This document shows positions 1 through 10,756 of a stretch of 64,000 nt of DNA, piece after piece. The position numbers and the translations under genes were made by a program. The stretch covers positions 1 to 64,000 of the forward strand of contig NZ_FZPD01000002.1 of assembly GCF_900188325.1 (NCBI RefSeq), in the 5' to 3' direction. The notes below the pieces were generated by a model, which was not told the DNA's origin, did not search any database, and was given only the letters and a program-made list of their open reading frames with translations. Positions within the stretch are counted from its first letter, which is position 1; each line of letters opens with the position of its first letter. This DNA comes from Ekhidna lutea (GTDB lineage Bacteria > Bacteroidota > Bacteroidia > Cytophagales > Cyclobacteriaceae).

Positions 1-3000
1 CTCATATTGACGAGCACATTGTTGACATAGATACTGTTGACTCTGATCGCTCCGTTCGGTGTACCGAAACAGTTGTTATTATCCACAAAAGTGATGTTAG
101 ACTGTCTGATCTCGACGACCGGATTATTTTCTTCGACCTCATAGGTAACCAGCGCTTTACATCCAAGGAATGGTTGCTCGCGATCATAAGCCACTACGGT
201 ATAGATACCTGACGGTAATCCAAGTATTTGCGTACTGTCAGCATTCGCAGCGATTGTACCAGCGGTGGCATATCCACCATCGGTGATTTCGTTTGCGACT
301 ATCGTTGTATCGGTACCGATCCACCATCTGAAGTAGTAGTTAGTAGAACCATTACCATCGACATCCACGGTGATCTGTCCGTCTCCTGTATCAGCGCTAG
401 GATCACAGAATGTGTCATCTGTAAGGCTAGTTAGACTGATGACCGGATTAGTTGTGTCGTCATCAATAGTGAATGAAATAGAGTCACTAGAGCAGTAAGT
501 AACATTGTTTGTAATAACAGCCTTGTAAGTGCCTGCTGAAAGGCCACCTAAGCTATCGCCAGCGATCGTTTTAGTTCCAATACTTGCGCCAGGAACATTC
601 GTACTCCACGCAATTGAATAATCAGCTGATACTGGGAAAGCAACTCCATCTTCTCTGACGGAATTAATCACAATAGTTCCATTATCTGGACCAGCACAGT
701 TATTATTATCAGTTGCAACAGCATCACCAGCCGCAATATTTACATTGATTGTTTTAACATCTTCATTAACAGTTATTGTGGTGAATACAGCACACTCATC
801 ATCAGGAGTGGATCTGTCTACAATCGCTAGCGTATAGATACCTTCATCTACATTTTTTAATGTGTCAACAAATGTTGCACCAGCTGCAACTGTTTCAGTA
901 GACGTAATATTTTCAATTATACCTCCACCACCATTGTTATTGATGACAGTAGTTGTATCAGATCCGGCAAACCATTTATAATAATAGTCACCGGCGGTCG
1001 CAGTTGTATTTTCTATTACAAATCGGATTTGACCAGCTCCTTCATCTGTGCCAGGATTAACAACACATGCACTGTCAATTGCAACAACTGAGGCAGTAAT
1101 AGCAGGTAAAGTATTGATAATTGGAACTTCTACAATTAATGAATCTGTGATACACCCTGTATCGTTATGTCTAGCAAGTACATAGTATGTGTCAGGTTCT
1201 AAATTGGAGTAAATAGGACCACCACCATACGCTTGATCAATAGTTGCAGGGCTTAATGTTCCAAATTCAAATTGATAATCTGTTCTGTCACCACTTGAAA
1301 CATCAATGTCTCGGATTTCTATTTGTCCTTGATTAGTTGGACTACAATCAAATACCGTATCGATATCTGCTGCAAATAAGCTATGGACTTCCAAATCATT
1401 TTGAATGGTGAAAGTTATTGTGTCAGAATAGCAGGTATTAGCACCTGTTATTGATGAAATTGTTTCCAGGACTAATGTATAATCTCCAGCAGCCAATAAT
1501 GAGTCAGCAGAGGTGTCTCCATATACCGCTTCAAATGGAGCTGTATTGTCCGTATCCAGATCAACCACTCCTCCTGAAACATCTGGTCCTGCATACCATC
1601 TAAAGTTAATTCCTATAGTCGTTGAATCGTCCGGGTCTAGCTTAGCTCTGGCATACAGAGCTCCATTACTATTACCTACAAACCCCGGATCACAAATTGA
1701 ATTGTTTGTAACCCGACTTGAATCAAGCTGAGGGAAGAATGCTTTTTGAGCAACCGTGTCAGTTGCTGCTAATGTCCAACATTCTGAGGCGCTGAACGCA
1801 CTAATTTCTCTTGCTATGGCAGAATAAGTTCCGGACGGGAGTGAACCAAAAGTGGCTTCCGCAGCTCCTGATATTCCTCCAGGTGAAGTTACCACTGAGC
1901 TATCACCATTGTATAAATCTCCATTTAGCGCATCAAAAACATAAGGGAATATTAAGGTTCCTCCCGTTGAGTTTGTGACATTATATGCAGAATCTCTTTT
2001 TGGAGGCACACCACTACCTGAATAGAGGTAAATAGCATAGTTCTCAATTGCATCTACACCTGCTCTTGTTCCAAACCCAGCTACTGTTGTTCCGGTCATT
2101 TGGCCTGTTAAAGATGAGTTATCAATCACGTCTCCATTAGAAAATGTTCCAGAAATTAATGATGCCTGAAGCGTTCCTGTTGATTGATTTGTGGTATCAT
2201 TTACAATTGCAAATGCGGAACCGTTAGTAATTGTGTCCAATAAATTAAAGTTTCCGGTAATTGTCCCAGAAAGTGAGAAATTATCAGAAAGGGCAACCCG
2301 AGCCTGACCATTGTCAGGACATTCATCCACATCTTCAATAGTAATCGTTGTAGTGGTTTGAACACCATTATATGGTAGGTCAAACGATTGCTGATAACGG
2401 CAAAGTGTATTCTGATCAATGATAACTAAGGTATAAAGACCTGAAACAATAGAATCTAATTCAGCAGTAGCAGTTGTTCCTGCTCCAGGATTAATCGTTA
2501 TATCCAGTACTCTTCCCCCTGGATTGTTTGCCAAATTGTCCCCTGTCTGAAGTTCATTTCCAGATCCTGTCGAATATAAATTGGCATAATCAGCAGATCC
2601 CTCAAACCATTCAAAAGTCAGTGAATTACCTAATGGGTTATTAGTAACTGTGACTGAAATCTCACCATTATCGCCATCGCATGCACCTGGGACAACATCT
2701 GCAGTGAATTCAACAGTAGGGGCATTTGCACTTACACCATCAACAACCTGAATTGTTTTTGCTGTGCTTGCGCATGTAGTTCCCTTTAATGTTACAACTA
2801 CTGTATAAAAACCTTCGGTTACATTGGTTTCTTCAAAGTTTGTTCCCAAAGCTGTGCCAGAGGTATTTGATCCTTCATACCATTGGAAATCATAACTATC
2901 AGGGAATGTAGGCACAAAGGCTGCATTTGCTGAGTCTGGAGTGCCTGAGCTAAATGTCGTAGTAACACCTGTAACTCTCGCAACTCCGTTTGGCGAACAA

Positions 3001-6000
3001 TTAGTTTGATCTGTTTGACCAAGCGTTACTGCTAATGAAGGTTGAGTATCTAAAATATTCACTTGAGATGTGCTAAAGCAATTTGTAGCATCATCTATCA
3101 ATTTCACCGTGTACAAGCCACCTGGAATATTGAATATTGAATCATTATTTGCACTGAAGGTTACTGTTGGGATAGTGGCAGCACTAACCAGATTACCTGG
3201 TGATGTTGAAGCACCTTGATACCATTCAATTGAATATGTCGATCCTCCATCTACAAAATCAAGAGCAGCAATACCTATTGGAGAATTAACAGCGCAATTG
3301 TAGTCATCTTGCACATTTTCGACCGAGTTGATGGTTGGGTTTGTGGTCGCATCATCAACAGTAAATGTTACTGATGGTGAAGTACAACCTGTTTCTCGAT
3401 CAATGATTTGAACCGTATAAGATCCAGGATCAATGTTTTGAAGGAACGTCGAATCAGATAAATCCACATTTTGGCTGAAGGCACTTCCACCTTTAAGGGT
3501 TCCGATATTATCACCATCAGTAATTATGTTAGAAGCGTTAACTGACCCTCCGAAATACCAGTTAATCTCAAAATTTGATGAGCTGTTAGGAATCAAATCA
3601 TTTATCCTAAGTGATCCATTTGGATAGTTAACGTGACCAACACAAACAGTAACGTCAACTGTATCCACGTCAGCTATATCAGTGACATCTACCTCAGAGG
3701 AAGCTCCGTCATCGATTATGTCAAATTGTAATACTTGCCCACAACCATTGGATTTACTTTCCAGAAGAAGAGAGTAAGTTCCTCCTGGCACATTATTCAA
3801 AATAATAGATGTTCCATTTGATGTAGTATCGGAGTTTGCAATATTATCCGGAAGGATATTACCAGTTGTATCAGAACTTTCATACCATTTATAAGTGTAG
3901 TCTGAAGGAGTTCCAACGTCTGGAATTACAGTGATTACCCCGTTATATGTATTTGTGCTGGTTAATGAAATATCACATACGGTGTTATCAAAAGTATTGC
4001 CACCATCTAGTGTAGCAGTTGGATTATCCGGTATAAAGTCGATGTTTCCTGTGGCAGACTGAGAGATACATCCGGAAAGGTTATCTACGACAGTGACGGT
4101 GAAGTCCCCAGCCGGTAGGTTATCGAACACGCCATCGGTGTTAGTGCTGTCCGGAGCACCCACAGCAGAGTTTCCTTCATAGATTCGGTAGGTATAGTCA
4201 CCAGATCCATCAGGGAACCCACTGACATCTACGGTAAGGGTACCATTATCGTCATTACATGAAGTATCGTTGGTCACATTGGCGACCGGAGTATTGTCTT
4301 CGATGTTGGTAGTAATATCATCGATGATATTTACTTCAATTAGTGTATCACATGCATTACCAGCGGTATTAATAATGTTGGCAGTATATATGCCACCCTG
4401 GAGGCCGGTGTAAGGGTTTCCAGTAAAGTCAGCAGCACCTGTAGTATCGGTACCATTGTACCATTCGATGGTGTAGTCACCAATACTTCCTGTTACGATA
4501 TCGACCTGAACCTGTCCATTGTAAGTAATCGCCGGGCTTGTCAGCGCCGGATCACAGACGGTGTTGTCGGAGGTTCCTGCAGCAGAAGCTTCAAAGTCGG
4601 GGACGGTGGGGTTAGCGTTGATGGTAACATTCAATGTATCCGAATAACAACTCGAAGTACTTGAGGTTACTACCACTTTATACGTATCATCGACAACTCC
4701 AGTCAAGTCAGCTGTAGCGCTTCCGGATACCGTTCCTCCATCAGTTACCTGGGTGCCGTTTGAATAGAAGTATTCAAAAGTGTATGTATCAGCTGGTGTT
4801 GCTGATACATGTATTTCCCCAGTGTTTGAAGCAGCATCACAACTGGTATTGTCTTCAGTACTTACAAGAGAAAGGGTAGGGTCAGTTTCGTTCTCTGTCA
4901 GGATGATTGACTCATTTCCTGAACATCCCAAATTTGTATGCGTCATCACTACAGAGTAGTTGTTCAAGTCCCCTGTAAGCCCTGAGACGGTTGCTGAGGT
5001 TACACCAGATGGATTGGAGTTGTTCCCCGGATCTACTCCATCTGTCATGTCTACTCCATTATATCTCCACTGGAAAGTATAATTAGACGTACACTCATTA
5101 CACGATGCTAAATCAGGATCACTTGTAGCATAAGCTCTCAGAGAGCCGTTCCCCACATCACATGAAGTGTCAGCATTCTCTTCAACAATAACCACATCCG
5201 GAGTGAATAAATCATCTGTAATGTTCAGTGTTAATTCTACTGTCTCACATCCTGTTGTTGTATTTCGGGCAACTACAGTGTAGTCTCCCTGATCAAGGTC
5301 GTTAATTTGATTAGAAGATGAACCTAATACAATAGATGGAGATGCTGATGAGGCTCCATCGTACCAATCAAACTCATAACCTGCATTACCGCCTTGGATA
5401 TTTACTGAAATGAATCCATTGGCAGTTGAACATGATGTATTGTCAACTACTGTTGGTGTTGCAGTGAATTGTGGTGTGGTAGGGTTGTTCCCCACAAGTA
5501 CATCAACATAGTCTGTACATTGGGTGTCGTCATTAGTAACCCTGATTCGATAGCTTCCGTCTTCAAGGTTTTCGAATGTGTGCCCAGTCGATCCATCAGC
5601 TACTGAAATATCAGAAATTGAAGTTAACTCGGTAGTAAAACTATGGCCATCGAAAATTTCATAGGTATAAGCAGAAGGCTCGGTTCCATTTACCTGACTC
5701 GTGACGGCAATTTCACCAGAACCATTTATACAATAGGTATCATCTGTAATCGTAGTTGCAATGATAGGAATGTCAGGAGCGGAAGCAATCGATAAATTCA
5801 AAGGATCTGTTTCACAATCTGAGTCAGTATCTCTTACAACTACGGTATAAAATCCATCAACAAGATCACTGAAGATGCCAGTTGTGTTGGTTGTACTAGT
5901 GCTATCTGTACCATACCCAAGATATAATGTGTATTCATAGTTACCACCAATGGGATCAACCTTACCGGTCATATCAATCTCTCCGTTTGGAAGAGAGGGA

Positions 6001-9000
6001 TCACAACTGGTATTACTTACCACATCAGATAATGGGCATGTGTAGTCGGCCGCCACCCAATTAATCGCACCTGCGGCATTTCCCGTTTTTTCTACTGTTC
6101 CATTTAATCCATTGCCGCTTTGGTCAATAATAGGATCACCATCATTTGTTCCGGTTTCCGTATTAAAATTATAATATAGGTATGGACCGCTTGCTGCGGC
6201 AGTAGGATCACAAACTGCAGCTAAAATATCGTCAGAGGTGAGTGCTCTATGATAAACTCTAAATTCATCGATGTTACCAAAGAATTTATTTTTACCAAGG
6301 TTTCCATCGCGAGCAAAATACATATCTGATCCGCCATCATCCAGACCTGTACCATGAGGACCAGGGTGTGTAATTTCACTTACTTTCACCCCATCTATCA
6401 ATAATTGTAGAAGATTGGTAGCTTCATCCCAACTGAAGGCTACATTCACCCAACCTACAGGAGAGAAGTTTGAGTAAGCAGTTGCTGCTCCTGCGCCCGT
6501 CGTGATTGTGGCTGATATACCTTCTGTTTCATCTGCCCAAATTCCCATTACTGTTTTAGCATTATCTCCAGCAGAGAAAAATGCATGATTGTTTGCATAG
6601 TTGTTTGCTGAAAGCTCTACCCAGAACGAAACGGTAACTGCTGATTCTCCTGCAAGTGCCTGAGGCATGGTAGTATATGCTTTATCTGTAACTGATAAGA
6701 CATTTCCTGCATTAATATTTGTAAGGAAGTTATATTCCAGTTCCACAACATTATCCGGAACATTTACCGTAATTGTATCGGTACAATTAGTGGCATCATC
6801 TTCAACTATAATCGTGTAATCACCATCCAGCAGTCCAGTCATTTCATGGTCTCCTGCTCCGAACGCTGAACCAGCCTGCGCGGCAGGAAGCTCATTAGCC
6901 GGAAGGGTATTATTACCCTCAAACCAGGTAAACGTATAACCGGCAGTGGTTCCAGCACCATCACCGTCTGCAATTGCAGTTCCATTTCCGGTTGTTTCAC
7001 AACTTGTATTAGCAGTGGCCGTTGCGGTTGGGGTAGGGGCATTTGATAAGTCATCTACAGTTACAGTTACAGGATTTGATGTACACCCTGATGAGTTTAG
7101 GGTTGCAGTTACTGTATATTGACCTGGATTAGAAACTGTGTATGTATCACCCGTAAAGTCAACAGATGGTTTAATGCTGTTTCCATTGTACCATTCGAAA
7201 GTATACCCTCCGGTAGATCCTCCGACTGTTGCGGACATTTCCCCAGTGCCCCCGCAAGTTGCAATGTCAGTAACACTTACAGTTGGTGCAGCAGGATTTG
7301 AAACTGACGTTGATACTGTTCTACTTTCAGAAACTGTACAACCGGATATATCTTCTGTCACTTCAACTGTATAACCGATTGCATCAAGGTTGGACATAAT
7401 ATCACCAGTACCAATTGGAGTGACACCCTCAGACTGGATGAACCATGTGAATGCGTATCCATCTGCTGTAGTTAAAGTATCCTGCGGGATTCCACCGCTT
7501 TCTTGTGTGAAGGCAAAAGCTCCTAGAGATCCATCAGGGGATTTACAATCTGTTAACGGGCTTATTTCATACACGTGAACATTGAACTCGGGTGTATTTA
7601 TCAAATTGATCGTTACAGTATCTAACTCAGAATAACATTTGGTTGCATCATAATAACCTTGAACGATGTAATCTCCATCAGCCATTTGAGGGAACTGACT
7701 TCCTGTATAAATTGAGTTGCTAGTATCTCCTGGTAGGTACCAGTCAAATACAAATCCGTCCGGTTCTGTGAATTCTTGCGTTATGCTTGGGCCGGTTCCA
7801 TCAAGGGTGATATTATCAATGTAGTGATGCTCTGAAGAGCTGGTACTGTGGATTTGAACTGTTATTACAAGAATGGAATCAGTTCCAGCGGAATTTAGGT
7901 TAGATAAGGACGCTTGTTCATACGAGTAATCACCATACTGAGATCCGTTGGATAATGTGCCAGAAGCGGAAACGGAATTGCTTTTATCTCTAACTTCATA
8001 AGTTGCTATTACAAAATCTCTCCACTTACCAGAACTTTCCTGATTTCCGCTTTCGAAAATATCTATGGTCAGATTTACATCCGTGAAATTGGAGATGTCA
8101 ATGTCCTCAGATGTCCATGTGACAGATCCTACGTCATTACCGGTACCTGTTTTTGTTGTTCCAAACATATTAGAACCATTGTAAGAAGTAACACCATAAA
8201 AATCGGGTGTTTCACTTCCTCCATCTGAGCTCCACGCTGTTTCATCTGTGTCTGATTTAACTCCGGCTGATCGGTCTTCAAAATTTTCAGTCCAAAACGT
8301 TTGATTACCCCCAGGAGTTGGACCAAAATAGTAGGCTCTGGCACCACCATTGTCTGGTTTAGAAGGATCACACTTTTGATTATCACTTAGTTTCTCAACA
8401 GTCAATTCAAAAGGCTCAAACCCCACTTGAGTACTCTGAATGTTGTTACCTGTTTCACATTCAGGAATTGTTGCAGTAGGCAATGGATCGTCGAGTGGGG
8501 GAGTGCCACCATTATCATTGATTACTACAAACAGTTCAAAATCACCTCCTAAACCACTGATGGTCTGAGAGATGGTGAGTGTTTCGCCAACATCAAAACC
8601 TTCAAGTAATGTAACTTCTGTATCTAATAATGTGGAATTAGCTGTTTGAGGATCACCTGCATAATACGAAACTGGGAGGTTTCCTGAAATATCAATATCA
8701 CCCGTATTGGTGATCTCAAATATTACAGTGATTTCAGCATCAGGACACTGTGCAGGAGTGGCTGAAACAATTCCTACAAAATTTATATCTGGGGAAGCAA
8801 ACTCTACACATCCTTCTTCATTCAGGATGGGTGCCTGGTTGAGAAATGTATTTAGAGGCCGACTGGGAAATGGAACTAAAGTGCCATCTGCATATTCACA
8901 TTGCCCTGATGAGAATACAACTGAGTGGTCCTGAACTTCTTCAGGGATAGTTAGGTCATCATTGATATTTACGTTGTAATAACCATGCTGATTCCAAACA

Positions 9001-10532
9001 CCACGCGCCGGCATCCAGGCTTCCCCGTCTGATTCATAAACTCGTATTTGAGAATATCTAGTATTGCTATATGGACTAAATGGAGTGGAATTGTTGAAGT
9101 AACATGAAACGCATATTTCGCTACTTCCATCACCATCAACGTCTGCTATTACAGGGTATTCTTCCTGTGTTCTTGATACACACGCAATTTCATTTCTTTC
9201 GGAAGTAGTATTGTCACCATTCCCTACTCCATCAACAATGAGAAGAGATTCTTCACTTCGGTAAACTACTTCAACTGCACCATCACCATCAAAATCAAAA
9301 AGGGAGCACCCAGTAAATCCGGATGATCCCTCTTTGATTGGGTGAATCCAGTGGACATTGAAATTCTCATCTAATGAGTAAAGTTTTTGGTCCATTACGA
9401 ACGTGGCATTTAACTGCCCATCGCCATCTACATCTCCAATATTCACTCGACCAGGACCTCTAACAAAATCATTTGTGGGGTCATGGTAAGTGATTACGTT
9501 TCCGTTTGTTATGTCCCAAAAGAATATGGTGGTTTCACCATTATATTCTTCGGAAGAGGTACCAAGCGCACCGGTTATAATTACATCAATGTTTCCATCC
9601 AGATTATAATCTGCAGCTGAAACCGTAGACCATTGATCATCCCAACTTGGATAATATTTTGGATAATAGTTAAGGTTTGGATCTATATCATCATGAATAT
9701 CATCATCCATATCAGCAACCAGGGTGCGGGTTCCGGCAGCCTCATTGATAGACCACACTTCATTACCTGAAATCAGCTCAAGTCCATCGCAATCGGCGCA
9801 AAAAGCGTCTGGGAAAATATCCACAGCAATTGTACCATGAACATAATCTTCTTCCCAATTCCCATCACCTGCTACAATCACATTTCCTGTGAGTGCGTCC
9901 ATCACCTCATTACGATAATAGATTTCAACATCTCCATCTTCGTCAAAGTCAGCTACACCAGGGAGACCAATGGGTTGATTTTGAGAGGCTGTCTGTCTCC
10001 ATCTTTCGGTCAAGGTACCAGTTGAGAAATCAACATTATAGAGAGCTATGTCATCTCCCTTATTTTGTGATACGATTATATCACCAATTTCGTCTCCATC
10101 AATTTCAGCTACAATCGGGGCGTTTTCGGGAGTGAATCCGATATCAGCGGAAGCTATTGTTGCGCCTGTGGCTCCATTAAGTACAAAAAGGTCTAACGTA
10201 CCATAGTTATTGATTGAAATAACCTCAGGTATTCCATTTCCATCCAAATCACCTATAGCAGGTGTGACATGACTTGTTGCAGTCTCATCTGCCGAACCCC
10301 ATTGTTGTCTGATCGCAAACGTTGTTACATCAATGTCGTCAGCACAAACTATCTGATTACCAAAAAAGAAATCATCACATGCCCCAGCTGTAGAGCAGTC
10401 TCCATCATAGCAGTCAATGAGGCCATCGCCATCATCATCTGTTCCGTTATCACAAATTTCTGTTTGTGCGCTTGCTACGACTGTGGTGACAGAAAAAAAT
10501 ATTAAAAGGAATAATTTCCAGTAGCTTTTCAT
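1..10532 (-). CDS. Giant SprB-like surface adhesin, 5' part only (runs off left edge)
   Basis: An uninterrupted frame runs from an ATG at 10530-10532 to the left edge, at least 3510 codons with no stop, so the C-terminus is outside the window. The N-terminus is a signal peptide (MKSYWKLFLLIFFSVTTVV, then ASAQ). It is followed by a DDDGDGLIDC-type acidic motif and an FG-GAP/VCBS-like propeller with many D-x-D-G-D-G loops (about residues 80-500). Next come a CARDB-like segment (about 590-690), a jelly-roll/MAM-like segment (about 740-910) and Ig/PKD-like units. A LamG/concanavalin-like domain lies at about 1264-1450 (motif FFGNIDEFRVYHRALTSDDI). After it come roughly twenty SprB-like units of about 100 residues, each with a Cys near the start (for example NNCFGTPNGAIRV) and a G-x-Y-T-V-x-V-x-D...GC ending. 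The family is known for T9SS-exported gliding or attachment adhesins. Location next to a PorP/SprF gene supports this. The sorting domain itself is not visible. Confidence 0.88.
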   Translation of the reverse strand, partial: MKSYWKLFLLIFFSVTTVVASAQTEICDNGTDDDGDGLIDCYDGDCSTAGACDDFFFGNQIVCADDIDVTTFAIRQQWGSADETATSHVTPAIGDLDGNGIPEVISINNYGTLDLFVLNGATGATIASADIGFTPENAPIVAEIDGDEIGDIIVSQNKGDDIALYNVDFSTGTLTERWRQTASQNQPIGLPGVADFDEDGDVEIYYRNEVMDALTGNVIVAGDGNWEEDYVHGTIAVDIFPDAFCADCDGLELISGNEVWSINEAAGTRTLVADMDDDIHDDIDPNLNYYPKYYPSWDDQWSTVSAADYNLDGNIDVIITGALGTSSEEYNGETTIFFWDITNGNVITYHDPTNDFVRGPGRVNIGDVDGDGQLNATFVMDQKLYSLDENFNVHWIHPIKEGSSGFTGCSLFDFDGDGAVEVVYRSEESLLIVDGVGNGDNTTSERNEIACVSRTQEEYPVIADVDGDGSSEICVSCYFNNSTPFSPYSNTRYSQIRVYESDGEAWMPARGVWNQHGYYNVNINDDLTIPEEVQDHSVVFSSGQCEYADGTLVPFPSRPLNTFLNQAPILNEEGCVEFASPDINFVGIVSATPAQCPDAEITVIFEITNTGDIDISGNLPVSYYAGDPQTANSTLLDTEVTLLEGFDVGETLTISQTISGLGGDFELFVVINDNGGTPPLDDPLPTATIPECETGNNIQSTQVGFEPFELTVEKLSDNQKCDPSKPDNGGARAYYFGPTPGGNQTFWTENFEDRSAGVKSDTDETAWSSDGGSETPDFYGVTSYNGSNMFGTTKTGTGNDVGSVTWTSEDIDISNFTDVNLTIDIFESGNQESSGKWRDFVIATYEVRDKSNSVSASGTLSNGSQYGDYSYEQASLSNLNSAGTDSILVITVQIHSTSSSEHHYIDNITLDGTGPSITQEFTEPDGFVFDWYLPGDTSNSIYTGSQFPQMADGDYIVQGYYDATKCYSELDTVTINLINTPEFNVHVYEISPLTDCKSPDGSLGAFAFTQESGGIPQDTLTTADGYAFTWFIQSEGVTPIGTGDIMSNLDAIGYTVEVTEDISGCTVSESRTVSTSVSNPAAPTVSVTDIATCGGTGEMSATVGGSTGGYTFEWYNGNSIKPSVDFTGDTYTVSNPGQYTVTATLNSSGCTSNPVTVTVDDLSNAPTPTATATANTSCETTGNGTAIADGDGAGTTAGYTFTWFEGNNTLPANELPAAQAGSAFGAGDHEMTGLLDGDYTIIVEDDATNCTDTITVNVPDNVVELEYNFLTNINAGNVLSVTDKAYTTMPQALAGESAVTVSFWVELSANNYANNHAFFSAGDNAKTVMGIWADETEGISATITTGAGAATAYSNFSPVGWVNVAFSWDEATNLLQLLIDGVKVSEITHPGPHGTGLDDGGSDMYFARDGNLGKNKFFGNIDEFRVYHRALTSDDILAAVCDPTAAASGPYLYYNFNTETGTNDGDPIIDQSGNGLNGTVEKTGNAAGAINWVAADYTCPLSDVVSNTSCDPSLPNGEIDMTGKVDPIGGNYEYTLYLGYGTDSTSTTNTTGIFSDLVDGFYTVVVRDTDSDCETDPLNLSIASAPDIPIIATTITDDTYCINGSGEIAVTSQVNGTEPSAYTYEIFDGHSFTTELTSISDISVADGSTGHTFENLEDGSYRIRVTNDDTQCTDYVDVLVGNNPTTPQFTATPTVVDNTSCSTANGFISVNIQGGNAGYEFDWYDGASSASPSIVLGSSSNQINDLDQGDYTVVARNTTTGCETVELTLNITDDLFTPDVVIVEENADTSCDVGNGSLRAYATSDPDLASCNECTSNYTFQWRYNGVDMTDGVDPGNNSNPSGVTSATVSGLTGDLNNYSVVMTHTNLGCSGNESIILTENETDPTLSLVSTEDNTSCDAASNTGEIHVSATPADTYTFEYFYSNGTQVTDGGTVSGSATADLTGVVDDTYKVVVTSSTSSCYSDTLNVTINANPTVPDFEASAAGTSDNTVCDPALTSPAITYNGQVQVDIVTGSIGDYTIEWYNGTDTTGAADFTGNPYTGLQGGIYTANIINTAGNACDTLIEVNIIDDITTNIEDNTPVANVTNDTSCNDDNGTLTVDVSGFPDGSGDYTYRIYEGNSAVGAPDSTNTDGVFDNLPAGDFTVTVVDNLSGCISQSATGNIDFIPDNPTATLDGGNTFDNTVCDISLTSTNTYNGVITVIPDVGTPSDYTYKWYESSDTTGNILPDNIANSDTTSNGTSIILNNVPGGTYSLLLESKSNGCGQVLQFDIIDDGASSEVDVTDIADVDTVDVTVCVGHVNYPNGSLRINDLIPNSSSNFEINWYFGGSVNASNIITDGDNIGTLKGGSAFSQNVDLSDSTFLQNIDPGSYTVQIIDRETGCTSPSVTFTVDDATTNPTINSVENVQDDYNCAVNSPIGIAALDFVDGGSTYSIEWYQGASTSPGNLVSAATIPTVTFSANNDSIFNIPGGLYTVKLIDDATNCFSTSQVNILDTQPSLAVTLGQTDQTNCSPNGVARVTGVTTTFSSGTPDSANAAFVPTFPDSYDFQWYEGSNTSGTALGTNFEETNVTEGFYTVVVTLKGTTCASTAKTIQVVDGVSANAPTVEFTADVVPGACDGDNGEISVTVTNNPLGNSLTFEWFEGSADYANLYSTGSGNELQTGDNLANNPGGRVLDITINPGAGTTATAELDSIVSGLYTLVIIDQNTLCRYQQSFDLPYNGVQTTTTITIEDVDECPDNGQARVALSDNFSLSGTITGNFNLLDTITNGSAFAIVNDTTNQSTGTLQASLISGTFSNGDVIDNSSLTGQMTGTTVAGFGTRAGVDAIENYAIYLYSGSGVPPKRDSAYNVTNSTGGTLIFPYVFDALNGDLYNGDSSVVTSPGGISGAAEATFGSLPSGTYSAIAREISAFSASECWTLAATDTVAQKAFFPQLDSSRVTNNSICDPGFVGNSNGALYARAKLDPDDSTTIGINFRWYAGPDVSGGVVDLDTDNTAPFEAVYGDTSADSLLAAGDYTLVLETISSITGANTCYSDTITFTIQNDLEVHSLFAADIDTVFDCSPTNQGQIEIRDIDVSSGDRTDYQFEFGTLSPATIDQAYGGGPIYSNLEPDTYYVLARHNDTGCITDSLIVEVPIINTLPAITASVVAIDSACVVNPGTDEGAGQIRFVIENTTATAGDYYYKWFAGSDTTTVINNNGGGGIIENITSTETVAAGATFVDTLKNVDEGIYTLAIVDRSTPDDECAVFTTITVNEDVKTINVNIAAGDAVATDNNNCAGPDNGTIVINSVREDGVAFPVSADYSIAWSTNVPGASIGTKTIAGDSLGGLSAGTYKAVITNNVTYCSSDSISFTIDDDTTNPVISLTSLTDDTFCDPSADTGDGQITVDVDGNGSTNYYFRWWIGTDTTIVANEITDGGYATAGTIAANADSTQILGLPSGIYTVVAYDREQPFLGCKALVTYEVEENNPVVEIRQSNITFVDNNNCFGTPNGAIRVNSIYVNNVLVNM

Positions 10533-10756
10533 GGTATTAGTTGAAATGGATACGGACATAGATACACTTTTAAGGCATAATGTAACCCATACGGGTAAGG
10601 TAGATAAACCCCTTGAAAATCAAAAGGTAGACCAATCCAATGTAAAGGTACACTATATTTCAAGGCAGAATTATATCAATATAAAATATAATTATTCAAA
10701 GGTCAATTATTAGATAAACCTATGATTTTTATAGGTAAAATCATTTAAATGGGTGA
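10533..10756. other. Intergenic leader before the SprB-like gene
   Basis: This 224-base AT-rich gap separates two same-direction minus-strand genes. It contains three direct copies of AAGGTA (plus strand; TACCTT on the coding strand) starting at 10597, 10624 and 10645. TACCTT resembles the 5' part of the Bacteroidota -7 element TAnnTTTG, but none of the three is a full match with a convincing -33 partner. A weak 6-base inverted repeat (ACCTAT/ATAGGT, 10718-10736) lies just downstream of the preceding gene's stop and has no U-tract in the transcribed direction. I see no gene here. Confidence 0.4.

Noticed and set aside
10531-10713. Plus-strand frame of 60 codons in the gap between the two adhesin genes
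   Set aside because: Low-complexity, no homology-like motif, and overlaps the likely promoter of the divergent-strand gene.
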